Origin: Capsicum annuum
Taxonomy: Eukaryota; Streptophyta; Magnoliopsida; Solanales; Solanaceae
DNA length: 64,000 nt
Assembly (NCBI RefSeq): GCF_002878395.1
Contig: NC_061120.1
Coordinates: forward strand, 92,849,300-92,913,299
Direction of reading: 5' to 3'
Part shown: in pieces, positions 33,665 through 44,802 of the stretch
Numbering within the stretch: the stretch's first letter is position 1
Layout: every line of letters starts with the position of its first letter
The notes under the pieces: generated by a model
What the model was told of the DNA's origin: nothing
Databases searched by the model: none
What the model saw: only the letters and a program-made list of their open reading frames with translations
Made by a program: the position numbers and the translations under genes

Positions 33665-34440
33665 TGTCATGATCCAAAATTCTAAGTTGTGATCGCACCA
33701 ACTCCATTCCCATGGTAGGTAAGCGATCCAATTATAAACAATAAGATACATAATAATAATGCAACAATAATAAATGAAAATGAGTCTTAATGCCACAATT
33801 CAAGAAAACAATCCCAAAATTTGAAAGTCACAACTATAAAACTCCAATAGAAGTAAGAATACAACTGGGAGTCTGGAATGCTCTAATTAAAAGTGAAAGA
33901 CGGAATAATAAGAAAATTCAAAGAAGTCACGAATTAGCCATTTGCTTCTTATAATCTTGAAAATAGGATTTACCATGAAGGACGGTCAACAAATTAGATC
34001 TCCAAATTCAGTATCCGCACTAAAAGTATAGAAGAAACAGATATGCATACCAAAACATATATACTCAACAACACTATCGACCGATTCTAAATCAATTCGA
34101 TGGCAAGGGACCACCAAAAAATCTACTACTGACACTTCCATAACAACCTGTCAAATCAAGAAATTGACACATAGTCTAATATTTAAAAACAATCACCATA
34201 ACTATATATATGTATATATTGAAATACAAATTGCATCTCAAGAAAGTCCAACTAGGATAAGACATCAGGCACTCATTCACACTATCAAATCCAATGTCAA
34301 TACAAGTAAAGTAAATTAACTATCAAATAGGATAAGATAACTAGTTACTATGTTTCTCAACAAATAAGTATATATTCATCAAGCAACACCTTGTACAATA
34401 TGAGAAAAAGAAATGAATGAATGAATATAATACATATCTT
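33665..34440 (+). repeat. 5' part of a gypsy-type LTR
   Basis: TGTCATGATCCAAAATTCTA at 33665, followed by GTGATCGCACCAACTCC and GGTAGGTAAGCGATCCAA, is the typical start of a plant gypsy LTR. The downstream limit is unclear and no partner LTR is present. Confidence 0.55.
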
Positions 34441-34499
34441 GTGTGCACATTCACTGCTCTGTGTAGTTAGCTGAGGATCTACGGAGGACTCACAAGGTC

Positions 34500-34650
34500 C
34501 ATGTAATAGGCAGATGTGTCACACTATTTCTAATAATATTGTGGAGGCATGCAACTCTTGTCCATATATATATATATATGTACAGATGTAACACTTTAAT
34601 CTCAATAAAATGTAATGTATGATGTGCAGGCGTGCCACTCTGATCCTCAA
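34500..34650. repeat. four related short repeats in LTR-like DNA
   Basis: AGGCAGATGTGTCACAC, GGAGGCATGCAACTC, GTACAGATGTAACAC and GTGCAGGCGTGCCACTC follow each other at roughly 35-45 bp spacing, with a TATATATATATATATG run between the second and third. Confidence 0.6.
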
Positions 34651-36842
34651 ATTACAAGTGCAATATCATGCAAATTATAGGTCAATTCAACTTTTAGTTT
34701 AAGTTCACCTTTTTCAAATTTCATGATCGGTATAGACTCTATGTTTAGTACTCAAATAACAAAACTTTCACTTTTTTACCAATATCATCATAATTTGACT
34801 CAAACTCTCAAAGAGGAGTAATACCATGGACTAGCATGCTTGAACAACAATCATGTAAGCAAATAGGAGAAGCAGTCCAAAAAAGTCTATTAATTACTTT
34901 TAATTCTTTACTTAATAGAAATACCTGCATAAATACTTGTGTCTCATCTATACAGATATCCTTATTACTCCCATACAATAACTAGCACATAAACACTTCA
35001 AAAAGAGTGAGAAAAATCTCAACTTGCCTTTAAGAAGATTCACAAAGCCACATAGAAGCCTCACTCTCTCAAACAACTTTTGAATGAACCCAATTTGATC
35101 AAAACATATTCTATATAAGAAAATGAATCCACACACGCCTGATCAAAAAGTCAATCCAAAAATGTATCGACTTGAAAATTTGATGAAATATGTGTTTCTG
35201 TGTAATTTAACTATTTTACCCCTCTTTCTAGTTACATTGTGGTATTTCTGGAGTGTGTGATTGGCATGGTTCTCGATGTATTTTGATAGTTTTTATGTGA
35301 TATTATTATTTTTGGTGGCTTTGAAAGTTTTATTTTGAACTTTTATGATTATCCTTTATTCTATGCGACGGATGGATAAATAAACTACCCCGGAAGATTC
35401 GGAACATCGATTTTAGGGTGGTAACAGATTTGATTTTGATTTGCTTTCAAATCTCATTTCGATCCTTGGTTTGGAAAATTGTGATTTTGAATTTTGAGGA
35501 TTAACTTTGTGAAAATGATATTTTTAAAAAAATTTTGATATCGCCATTGAGTCCGAATTGTCAAATTTAGTGTGATTTCATAGTTGGTTTGCATATATCG
35601 GACGCCGAACGAATTTTGATCACCCCATCGAAATCTGTTTGAACTTAAAAAAATCTGGTGCAACCTAGAAAACAAAGGGTAAAACTCATTTGGGCAGGTC
35701 GATTTATGCTTTATGTACCTGGTAACTTGGTGCAAGTATAAATAGCCCTTTTTATCCAATTTTAGCTCATTTTTCACCTTGCCTCTTGATAGTTAAACTA
35801 TAAAATAGTTTGAGAGGTTAAAAGTGAAGCTTGTGGGTTCTTGGAAAGTTAGATTACATCTAATTCTTTTATGGATTTAAGGTAAGAATTCACCATTTTC
35901 TTAGTAAATTTCTTGATTAATTTCTCAAAATCCCCAAAAACTTAGGGCTTGATTTTAAATCCCAATTTCACTCCTTTTCACTTGAATAATGTTTTAATAT
36001 TATAATTAAGAGTTTTTCATCAATTTAACCTTCAAAACAACTTTAATTCTTGATTTTAACACGAATTTTAAAAATTTTACCCAATAAAATTTAAAAATAA
36101 TTTTTCTTCGATTTGAATCTCATTTTTGACTCGATTTGACTTGAGTTTTAGCTGTAGATTCCTAAAAGTATGGGAAACAAGTTTTAAAGTAAAGTTATGA
36201 TTTTGTTATTCTTTTTCGAAAATTCATTTTTCGTTTTACCCTAAATCAAAAGTAGGCAATTTGGGTATCGTTAGCTTTGTTTTGATGCATATACTCTATA
36301 TTTCTTGGTTTTAGTTGACTTCAGGACCATTCGTGAGAAGTAATTTTTTTTGGTTGAAGTTTTGTGAACCAGTTTCAGCCTTCGAGGTAGGTTATGGTTT
36401 GACTCTTCAGACTGGGTTGGGTAGTATCTATATGTTGTGTCTATGTGGGGGCCTAAATGTGATGTAATTGTTGAATCTGAGATATCATGTGTGACCTTTG
36501 ACGCATTTGAAATTTTCTGAACACAAATCGACTATGCTATTAGACTAAGACTCAATGACATTGTTAGATCTTCGAACATAGGTTGTTATTAAGGGACGTT
36601 GACTAAAGTCAACTTTACAACATAAGCTTTCAGCTTTCCAACCAACAATTCAAAATTATGTCTCGGGACCCTAACCAAAGGTCATACCAACTCAAAAATG
36701 ACATTCCGAAGCTAATGAAATTGACATAATTCTTACACGGCTTCATTATTACCAAATGTTGATCTGAACCATACCAACTTTAAAATCTTCCAAGGCAAAA
36801 AACACACATAATACTCAACCAACCACCTCGAGAGTCGTGACA
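34651..36842. repeat. mosaic of gypsy-type LTR fragments
   Basis: 35400-35760 resembles the promoter part of the solo LTR at 54665: GTCAAATTTAGTGTGATTTCATAG here against GTCAAATTTGGTATGGTAACATAG there, plus the shared CTGGTGCA. It has a TATA box TATAAATAG at 35737. 36541-36842 reads on the minus strand as an LTR start (TGTCACGACTCTCGAGGTGG), so it is a separate fragment in the opposite direction. The short ORFs in this region are not supported as genes. Confidence 0.5.
35737..35745 (+). promoter_or_regulatory. TATA box of an LTR fragment
   Basis: TATAAATAG in the part homologous to the promoter segment of the 54.7-58.0 kb solo LTR. Confidence 0.45.
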
Positions 36843-37143
36843 CCCAACCCGCAACAAAAATACCATAAGGCAACTACATGTGGGATAAAACAATCAAAAT
36901 GCATCAAAAGCAAAAAAATCACTATAAGAATTGTTACGACTTTTCTCATAATTTTCAGCTATACTAACACTGAATATGTATTGTAATATTAGTATAATTC
37001 AATCATTATACATTTTTAAAATAGTAACAATTATCAAACTAGTACATAGTCGAAAGAACATTAACAGCAAAAATAAAGTTTGAAATTGAGTAAAATGACG
37101 AAAAGTGAAGAAAAAAAAACAAAATAATTTTTGAGAGAATTCG

Positions 37144-37308
37144 ATGGAGCAGAGGAAAAGTAGAAAGAAATGGGGCATGACAAAGAAGTATATGCTTCAT
37201 CCTGTGAAGTACACTCCAGCAGCCAAGAAGATTCTATGTATGTGTGCACCTGCTGAACTTCCTTTTAGCATTTGCCAGTGTCCAAGCAATCTTTCATCTT
37301 TCCAATAA
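37144..37308 (+). CDS. small ORF, 54 residues, unknown
   Basis: Frame from ATG at 37144 to TAA at 37306. The N-terminus is strongly basic (MEQRKSRKKWGMTKKYM). The rest contains HPVKYTPAAKKILCMCAP and ends with FSICQCPSNLSSFQ. Four cysteines occur as two C-x-C pairs (CMC and CQC). No signal peptide, domain or known peptide family is recognised. The context is intergenic DNA between LTR fragments, so it may be chance. It is listed because its composition is less AT-driven than neighbouring short frames. Confidence 0.2.
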   Translation: MEQRKSRKKWGMTKKYMLHPVKYTPAAKKILCMCAPAELPFSICQCPSNLSSFQ

Positions 37309-37938
37309 GCTTTCTAGTGATACCTTGCCACTTATTTTGATTTCGCATGTTTCTTTTTTATATTTTAGTTTTTTTTTTGGGTGAATTATATTTTCATCAT
37401 TACTTGCGGTTAATAATTTTTCAAAGACATAACATATAAATAGACATGTAAAATTTGAATTCGTGAGTAAGCACTTTAATTTTGAGTATGTACAGATCTA
37501 GGTCCCTCAGTTCCAATTTATTGCATCAATTGAATACTTCAATTTACAAAAGTGATAACCAAGACTCCTCCAAATTTTTTGTTTCACGTTAGTCGCGGGT
37601 ACCCACAAGATCCAGTGGTGATGAATTGGAGTGTTTACTCTAGTTTCTAATTAAGACCAAATTGAGGTGTCTAGACTTTCAAAGTTGAAGTATTTACCGC
37701 CGATCGAAACCAAATTTAAAAGTCTATTCATATATAATCCCTTTTTCAAACTAAAACTTGAGCCGCTGATCTCACCTTTCCCAGGTTATTATATAAAAAA
37801 TAAATAAATTCTAGTTTATCCCATTACAAAATAGAAACTATATCTGGATGTCCACATATTGAAGTTCATACTTCATGAGGTCTGTGAGTTATGCCAAATC
37901 CTTGATCTTGTGTGTGCATATTGGCATATTCTTGATTT

Positions 37939-38322
37939 GTGAACCACTACTACAAAGTAGTAATTGAGGTGAAAAATCCTCTCTCGAATTGTGACTTTTT
38001 TCTCAAGTGTGACTATAAAGCTTTCACCATAGAATCTCTTCCAAAAAGATCAAAGAGAATATTATTATTGTTATTCCAAATGCAGTACTATTTTCTTTCA
38101 ACAACATGTGGAGCATGGCTTACAACCATTATTGCAATTATTACTTTATGCTACATATTATTGTCTCGAGGTTTTGTTTATTTATTGGTGCATTATCTTA
38201 GGCTTTTAGCTTTACAACTTGTGACCTTTTTTAAAAAAATAAAAATAAAACCTCAACTTGTGACTCCAAATAGAGGAAGATACTTCTTTTTCCTTATGGG
38301 AAAAAGGTCAAAAAGTATTTGA
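37939..38322 (+). CDS. hypothetical ORF with hydrophobic middle
   Basis: A 127-residue frame, the longest in the intergenic stretch 31-42 kb. Residues about 50-95 are strongly hydrophobic (for example WLTTIIAIITLCYILLS) and could span a membrane once or twice, and the C-terminus is basic. No family is recognised. The segment TTGGTGCATTATCTTAGGC, together with the nearby ACTTGTGACTC, is repeated in diverged form at about 38523-38552, so this DNA contains a partial duplication. It could be an exon remnant or a chance frame. Confidence 0.2.
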   Translation: MNHYYKVVIEVKNPLSNCDFFLKCDYKAFTIESLPKRSKRILLLLFQMQYYFLSTTCGAWLTTIIAIITLCYILLSRGFVYLLVHYLRLLALQLVTFFKKIKIKPQLVTPNRGRYFFFLMGKRSKSI

Positions 38323-38605
38323 GATTAATAGATATGCTCTTCATTAATAGTTTAGCTCACCTATCCTCTTCAGTCAGCTGTTTATACAAATATATTTTTA
38401 ATTTAATTAGAGGTCTCAATCAACTAATTTAATAAGCGATAAACAGCCAAATACTACCATAAAGTATGCAAATTAGAATAAATATGCTTTCTCCAAATAT
38501 TGAGAGCTTCTTTTGTATTTGGTTGGTGCATCATCTTAGGCACTTGTGACTCTAAAAAGAATTGCATATTTTTCTGTTTTTCAAAATTGGAAATGAACTA
38601 TTTAA

Positions 38606-38805
38606 GGCTGCGGTTAGAGGCGGATTCGGAATTTTAAACTTGTGGGTTCCCAAGGCCCCTTTTCTACCACTAAGCTATCTCTTGGTTTAGTTATGGGTTC
38701 CCACCTATTAATATTTATAACTTTTGGTGATTTTTCTATGTAATTTTAAGTCTTACGGTAGCGGATGTGGGTTCCTTCTACTCTACATCCGCCACTGGCT
38801 GCAGT
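38606..38805. mobile_element. MITE with 9-bp target duplication
   Basis: The element at 38615-38796 is flanked by GGCTGCGGT (38606-38614) and GGCTGCAGT (38797-38805), one mismatch. Its ends are complementary: AGAGGCGGAT on the left and ATCCGCCACT on the right. The interior has GTGGGTTCCCA and ATGGGTTCCCACC, as in related copies. hAT-like on the basis of duplication length. About 180 bp and non-coding. Confidence 0.72.
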
Positions 38806-39308
38806 GAAGTGGTAAATATTTACCCGACACTTGGTTTTGAAATCTCATATTTCAACTTTAGTTGCATCTGGTAATGCGCGTCTTACTGAGTTACTCTTCA
38901 TAGTAAAATTTCTTGACGTAAACTTAATTTAATTCAATTTCAAAGGAAGTACCAAATAGCAGACGTAAAAAAGATTAGGGATCAAACGATGAGCAGTTGT
39001 ATCCATAATGCATTCTTGTCCGTGACCCTACTCCGTTAACTACTACTTATATGGTATAATTGATGTCTTTATATACTTTACATTAACTTTAATGATTACA
39101 ACATTAGGTAAAAACAATCCCCTTTTTTGATTTCTTTCTTCGAGGAGAGTAATTTACCGACAAGAGGATAATTATTTTTGGGAAAAAAACATACTTCATC
39201 AATTTTAATACTAAAGATAGCAAGAGAATAAAATAATAAATTCTCTTGATTTATGAAAATAATAAATAAATTAAAATATTTATTTTTAATATAGTAGTCA
39301 AGTAAAAT

Positions 39309-39830
39309 TGTTGGGTTCAAGGTGTATGCATGAATGGAAAATGGAGGAAAAAATAGTGGAGGAAATTAGAGTCACTAAAATGAAAAGTGTACTCTTTTAA
39401 TGGAAAGCTCAATGTGGGAGAAGAAAACTTTTAAGTGTTTATAATAAGGAACAATTACTCCACTTAGATAGTGAGGCAAGAATAAGGTGGTGCCTCGCAC
39501 CGTCGTCGTCGCTCGGCTTCGGCTTTGGAAAATGATCGATCATTGAGATCTAATTTTTTAGACGAATTTTATTTGGAACTTGTTTTTACAAGTGGAAAAT
39601 TAATCCAAAGAATTTGATAGAATTATTTTCTCCATGTGCGGGCGAATTGCTTTAGTTTCTGTTTCATCTCATTTCTGAAATATAACACACACTTCTTAGA
39701 TAGATTATTCATAATCTTGTGTTGAAGGTGTTAAATAACTTCATAGGTGTTCTTGGTTTTAGACTTGAACTTGTGTTAAAGTTATTATGTCTAAATATAT
39801 AGATTCTTGTACCCAAAAACATTGAAAATA
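39309..39830 (+). repeat. possible copia-type solo LTR
   Basis: Begins TGTTGGGTTCAAGGTGTATG, contains the GC-rich block GCACCGTCGTCGTCGCTCGG at 39498, and runs to GATTCTTGTACCCAAAAACA. The layout resembles copia LTRs known from Solanaceae. No convincing target duplication or partner LTR, so boundaries are uncertain. Confidence 0.4.
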
Positions 39831-41374
39831 ACAACAATTAAATAGAGGGATTACATAGTTAAGTTTGTAGCTTTTAGTAGCCCCAAAAATAAGCTAACAC
39901 AAAATAGCCATAAAATAGCGTCGTCATATCAAATTTAGGAACATTTGCATCGTGCAAAATTTTTATTTTCTGAATATATGATTGAAATATTACAATTCAA
40001 TGTTTATCCTTCATAATTGGTTGGTAATTTGAATATAACATGCGTATGAACATTACACATATAATGGAAAAAATAATTATACTTTAATTATACAATGATT
40101 ATACATCATGTATTTAATAATTACACATTGACTAATGATCTAAATATTATATAACCAAAAAAGATAATTACTCATTAATTGTATGATGATTATATATCGA
40201 AAGATAGTTATAAAATAATTATACAATTATTATAATATCAAATATACTTATCCTTATCCCTATAAATACGTGACTAGGATCAATATTCTACAATTACTCA
40301 AATTATTAATCTGGCTAATAAACTAAATAACTCATGAAAATTGGCTATAATGAGTTATCAAAATAAATATATGACTATTTTGAGTTTAAAACTCATATGG
40401 ACTGCTGTTTGAGTGAGTTTTTCACTATTATTTTTTTAACTATATGTACTCAATCAGTATCTGAATATTGTTTTAATTAATTTGAATTCATATTGAATAA
40501 ATTTACTAAAACACTAAAATATTCGTTATGAGCTAATTAAGAAGATAGTTGGCCAAGTTTATAAGCTGATTAAATTTGTTTATAAATATCCTTTTTATTT
40601 ATCTATGCATTTAGTGAATATTCAAAGTGCTTATAAATCAAATACTTATAAGCTAAAATCAGTCAAGAGCCATAAATTGTTTATTTCTATCTTGTGACTT
40701 TTCACTTTGTAAATACTTCAAGTTTAATCAAGACTTGTACTATTTTATCCTTAATGTATATATTTATAATTTTCACAATATCTTTCCAAATTAAAACCCT
40801 AATTCTTTTTTTTTTTTTTTTGTGTGTGTGTGTGATAAGTGGGCATCACAGATAGGCGATTTAGAACCTTTTGTGCGTTTGCAAGTGATATGTTGAAGTC
40901 TCACTTACTACCAACATCTGTGTTAGGAGCCATAGAAAAACTGTCTTTTTTTTTTTAAATCAACAAACTAGAGATGATCTCATTGATTCTAAGGGTATCC
41001 ACGACACTTTTCATAGTATTCTTTTCACCATTACAAAAAATTAATGGTGCCATAAGCAAATGTAAAGTGATTGATTTTAGGGCCATTGACATTTATGTAA
41101 TAACTTTTGTTGTTAGTAGTATCATGAAGCTTATTTAGCGCTTGGGATAAGGTTAGACATTCGAGATGAATAAATAGGGGGATAGAGGACCCCCTTATCT
41201 TAGTTCCTCCCTAACTTAAAATTTTTATGTCATTCTCCATCTACAATCATGGAGTACCGATTGTTCGTGGTGATTCGTGATGTGCCGTGAAATTACAACG
41301 CATCCGACGTCTTTTACCTAAGTTTTTTTGATTTATTTTTGCATGTTGTCTTTGTTCTAATGTTATAATGTTGT
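39831..41374. other. AT-rich intergenic DNA with microsatellite
   Basis: No gene seen. Repeated TAATTATAC-like words at 40060-40240. A poly-T run leads into (GT)n at 40808-40834. Confidence 0.65.
40808..40834. repeat. poly-T / GT microsatellite
   Basis: A run of T residues followed by about six GT units. Confidence 0.9.
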
Positions 41375-41616
41375 TTCGTAAGCAGAGTGGATCTAGAATT
41401 GTAAGTTTGTGGGTTTCTTGAGCAAAATAAAAATTCAGAAAAAAAACGTTAGGGTAGCTTGGCTTCAGTAGGCACAATCTTTATCACTAGACCAATAACA
41501 CACTTCAATGTGGGTTCCCAACTTATAGTTTTTATATATTTACTAGATTCCGCATGAAAATTACTGGATTTCCCGGAAACCCCAACTAACCCCCTAAATC
41601 CACCCCTATTCGTAAG
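41375..41616. mobile_element. MITE with perfect 8-bp target duplication
   Basis: TTCGTAAG at 41375-41382 and again at 41609-41616 flank a 226-bp element (41383-41608). Its ends are roughly complementary: CAGAGTGGATCTAG on the left and CTAAATCCACCCCTAT on the right. The interior has TTTGTGGGTTTCTTG and TGTGGGTTCCCAAC, shared with the 38.6 kb copy. The overlapping minus-strand ORF is not a gene. Confidence 0.75.
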
Positions 41617-41639
41617 TGTCTGAGATCAAATTGGTAAGA

Positions 41640-44380
41640 ACAAAGAAAAACCAAGGAAATACCCCAATTTTGTTAATTCACAAGTCATATGTCTGATATA
41701 TGTGTTTACTGTGGATTTGGTACAGCTAAATTTCACTAGATAAGTCAAGCACTGCATTACGATTCAATCTTATTTAGATTCAATTTATTACAGTTAGATC
41801 TCTAGGTGATAAAAGAAAACAATCAGTTTCAAATAAAATAGATTGATCAAGTAAGTAAATCAAACAAATCCAAGCAAGTCGAGCCTAATTGAGAGCAAGT
41901 CCGAGATATCCAAGATGATATGGAACTAACAAAAACTATATGTATATTCAAGAGCAAAAAGAAAAGTTTTGAAACCAAGTAAGAACTATTATATCAGTTG
42001 AGAGAGTGAGAAAGCCGATCCTTTTACAAGTGAGTAAGGACTACTATTTATAATTTGCAACCTTAGGCTCTAGCCATCATAATTCGATCGTGATGCCTTA
42101 AAGGAGTAAGATCTATAAGGATGCACCAAGTGTCCGATTCATTGTTAAGCTAGCTAATATTCTTCTAATGCTCTACTCCATATGAATTCGACTGTAGTAA
42201 TCCTAAAGGACAGAAAACAGTTGTTACCTTACCCTTTACGGGAGGGCATTGTTGCTGCCAATAGCTCAAGAGAGGCTACGAATAGTGGTTGCTCTCATTA
42301 TGTCGTTACACTTTCAAGTTGTCTTCCCTGATTGTGCCACATGTACTTGTACTAATTTTAACCCATATAGATAGCCCCGTCGTCTTTTCGGATACCATGC
42401 CCAGTAGCTCTCGGGAGACGAAAAGAGAACAAAAGATACATACTGTTTGCCTTTTTTTCTTCATGGACAAAGCATCACTTTTATTTGCGAATCAACCTTC
42501 CAACACATGGTTAGCCATAAAATTTGTGCCCTACCAAGGCATTTTCAAGGGAAGTTGTATGCTTTCATATTTATAAATTTGACATGCTCCACCGTGAATC
42601 TTATTCTCCTTTTCACCTCATGAATTTCTTGACGAGCCTTTCTTAACCGTCCTGTGCTTTGATTCATCACGTCTGACATTTCTTAGGGAAAGAGCAAAGA
42701 TTCTGATCATTATAAGTCAACCATTAATGAGATTCTTCCCAATCGTTTCTCTTTCAATAAAGACTTTAGGTCCTCATGTTGCAAGAAAATAAAGGGATAG
42801 ATAGAATGGTGATGAAATGGGGTTCCTCATGAAAACAGGTAATCTAAATATCATCCAAAGGGACTCTGGGTGACCTATTGAAGAATTTTGAGTTGAAGCA
42901 CCCAACCCATTCGAAAGCATCTCTCTATCTCATCCTAGCCACACTTTCACCTATACCTACCTATTTAGTATGGTCTTAGAAATACCATGCCATGGATAAG
43001 GTGATCGTTCATTCTACAATGCCTTTAATGTATGTGTTGTCCAACTCAACCCCAGGGTATTGAGGATCGTCGTGTGTCTTCACTTGTTGGCCACTTTGGG
43101 GGTTGGTGAGGAATTTTCTTTGACTTATCTGCTTCTCTTTATTCACCTGGATCAATTTGAGGAGGGCTAATCCAATTGTCTAGACATGGTTGGAAATCTC
43201 TCTTTCGCAAATTAGATGATCCTAGAGACCGAGGTTGGGCCAATCGCTTCATCATTTTATCCCCCAGTGATCTATCCAAGATTATTCATCCCACAACATA
43301 AAATTCTATCCATAAGCAATTTTAACTGAAACTTCCATAATTCTTAAATTCCTCTTCAGTGCCTTGGTAACTTCTTGCTGATATATTCAATGTATCTTCT
43401 TGATGCACTTCTCCCTCACGGATCCCCTTCATCCACTTAGTCAAGAATTTTTGCCTCTAGGTTGAGAAGTTTTTGAGTGCCTCTACAACTGTTAGTTTCT
43501 CCTGGGTGCAACTATTCAATCGTTTTGATGTAAATCCAAAAACCATGGTATTTATGTTTTCCCATGTTTGGATATATCTCACATATACATTTGTTTTATG
43601 GAACAAATCTTTATAGATCTGACTTTTGGTTTGGTGATTTTATCATCTTAGACCATGGCCTTAACCCTAATGGATTGAGAACCTTGTGGTCAACTACATG
43701 CCATCGTTGGTGCTGCAAGACACCATCTTTTTGGTTTTTTCTTACCCCTCCAAAGAAAGGAAAAACAGATCAATACCCTCAGAGAAGAGGGTTACTTCCG
43801 AAGCCTTCCCTTTGGACCAAGGCGTCACGAGATCTGGGGTGCATCATTGATTCGGGAATTAGATGCTCTGATTAAGATTGTCTCCAAGGCCATTTACCTA
43901 TCCCAAGATCTAGAGTGTCTAGAAGGCAAGGTGCAAAACTTAGGCTTTCCGGATATCTGTTGAGGCATGACCCCAGATTGCTTGTAAGAGAGAGTATGTT
44001 AATGCTCCTCAAACCTCCTAAGAGATTCCAACTGTGCGTCGGACCCTGAAATCTTCTGTGAGGATTTCGTAGAATTCAAGCTTTGATAGTTAGGCAAATT
44101 CTATTTTTGGGTATAAGCCTATTTATGTCACGAAGTCTAATTATGGTATGAACTTGTCCATATTAGAAAAGGACAAGTTTTATCCTTCACTAACAAGGAA
44201 AAATTTCCTTCGATCGATTCCCTAAATGTCTACCATAGTATAGAACATCTGTATAAGGGAAGAGCAACAAAATTTTGAGGCACCTATTGCATACATAGAG
44301 AAAACATTATTCTCAAGCAGTAGCAGATCATAACAGGCACATACAAAATCATCAATTAAAAGCAAAGCATATTTGAGTTC
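41640..44380 (-). repeat. decayed sequence, probably old LTR retroelement on the minus strand
   Basis: No intact frame. On the minus strand there is a promoter-like TATAAATAGTAGTCCTT at about 42039-42055, upstream of leader-like sequence, and coding-like fragments further on. The longest plus-strand frames (42289-42576, 43564-43875) have no recognisable motif. This assignment is weak and no LTR pair was found. Confidence 0.3.
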
Positions 44381-44397
44381 TATTTGTAGTAATAGTT

Positions 44398-44748
44398 TGT
44401 TGTTTTGCTGCTAGAGTCTAGCTATTTAGTTATAGTTTGGTTATTGTGATAGTTGTTGAGTTTTGTTGGTAAGACTTGTAAGAAAAAGTGGGTTTGGCTT
44501 CTTGGAGAGTTGTTAGTTAAAATAGTTATAGCTAACTATTTGAGTCTAGGTATTTAAGATAAAAGTTTTGATTACTGGGTTGTAATTTAAAATCTTGTTG
44601 GATTATAGTGAATTTGAGTTCGTGGTGGTTACTTCTTGAGGAAGGACATTTTTTTAACGTAAATTGATTATGAAATTTACTTATAGATCAAGTAAAATTT
44701 GCTAAGGACCTGATTCTTGAGAAAAGTAGTTGGCACTAGTTTTCTTCA
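44398..44748 (+). repeat. 5' LTR of a plus-strand copia element (left end uncertain)
   Basis: The right end CTTCA at 44748 is fixed by the adjacent primer-binding site. The left end is placed at TGTTGTTTTGCTGC because it begins TG, but there is no second LTR to confirm it. Confidence 0.4.
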
Positions 44749-44750
44749 TT

Positions 44751-44762
44751 TGGTATCAAAGT
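44751..44762 (+). other. primer-binding site of copia element
   Basis: TGGTATCAAAGT, one base from the tRNA-iMet primer site TGGTATCAGAGC over the first ten bases, located just before a gag start. Confidence 0.8.
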
Positions 44763-44802
44763 GTACGTTTTCACTAAGTGTTTAACACCTAAAAAGGATC
44801 CT

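Noticed and set aside
37495..37508. AGATCTAGGTCCCT as another copy of the copia palindrome
   Set aside because: Only one half matches and it lies outside the element; probably chance.
42289..43875. Plus-strand ORFs of 95 and 103 residues at 42289-42576 and 43564-43875
   Set aside because: No recognisable motif; the surrounding sequence looks like decayed minus-strand retroelement DNA, so these are probably chance frames.
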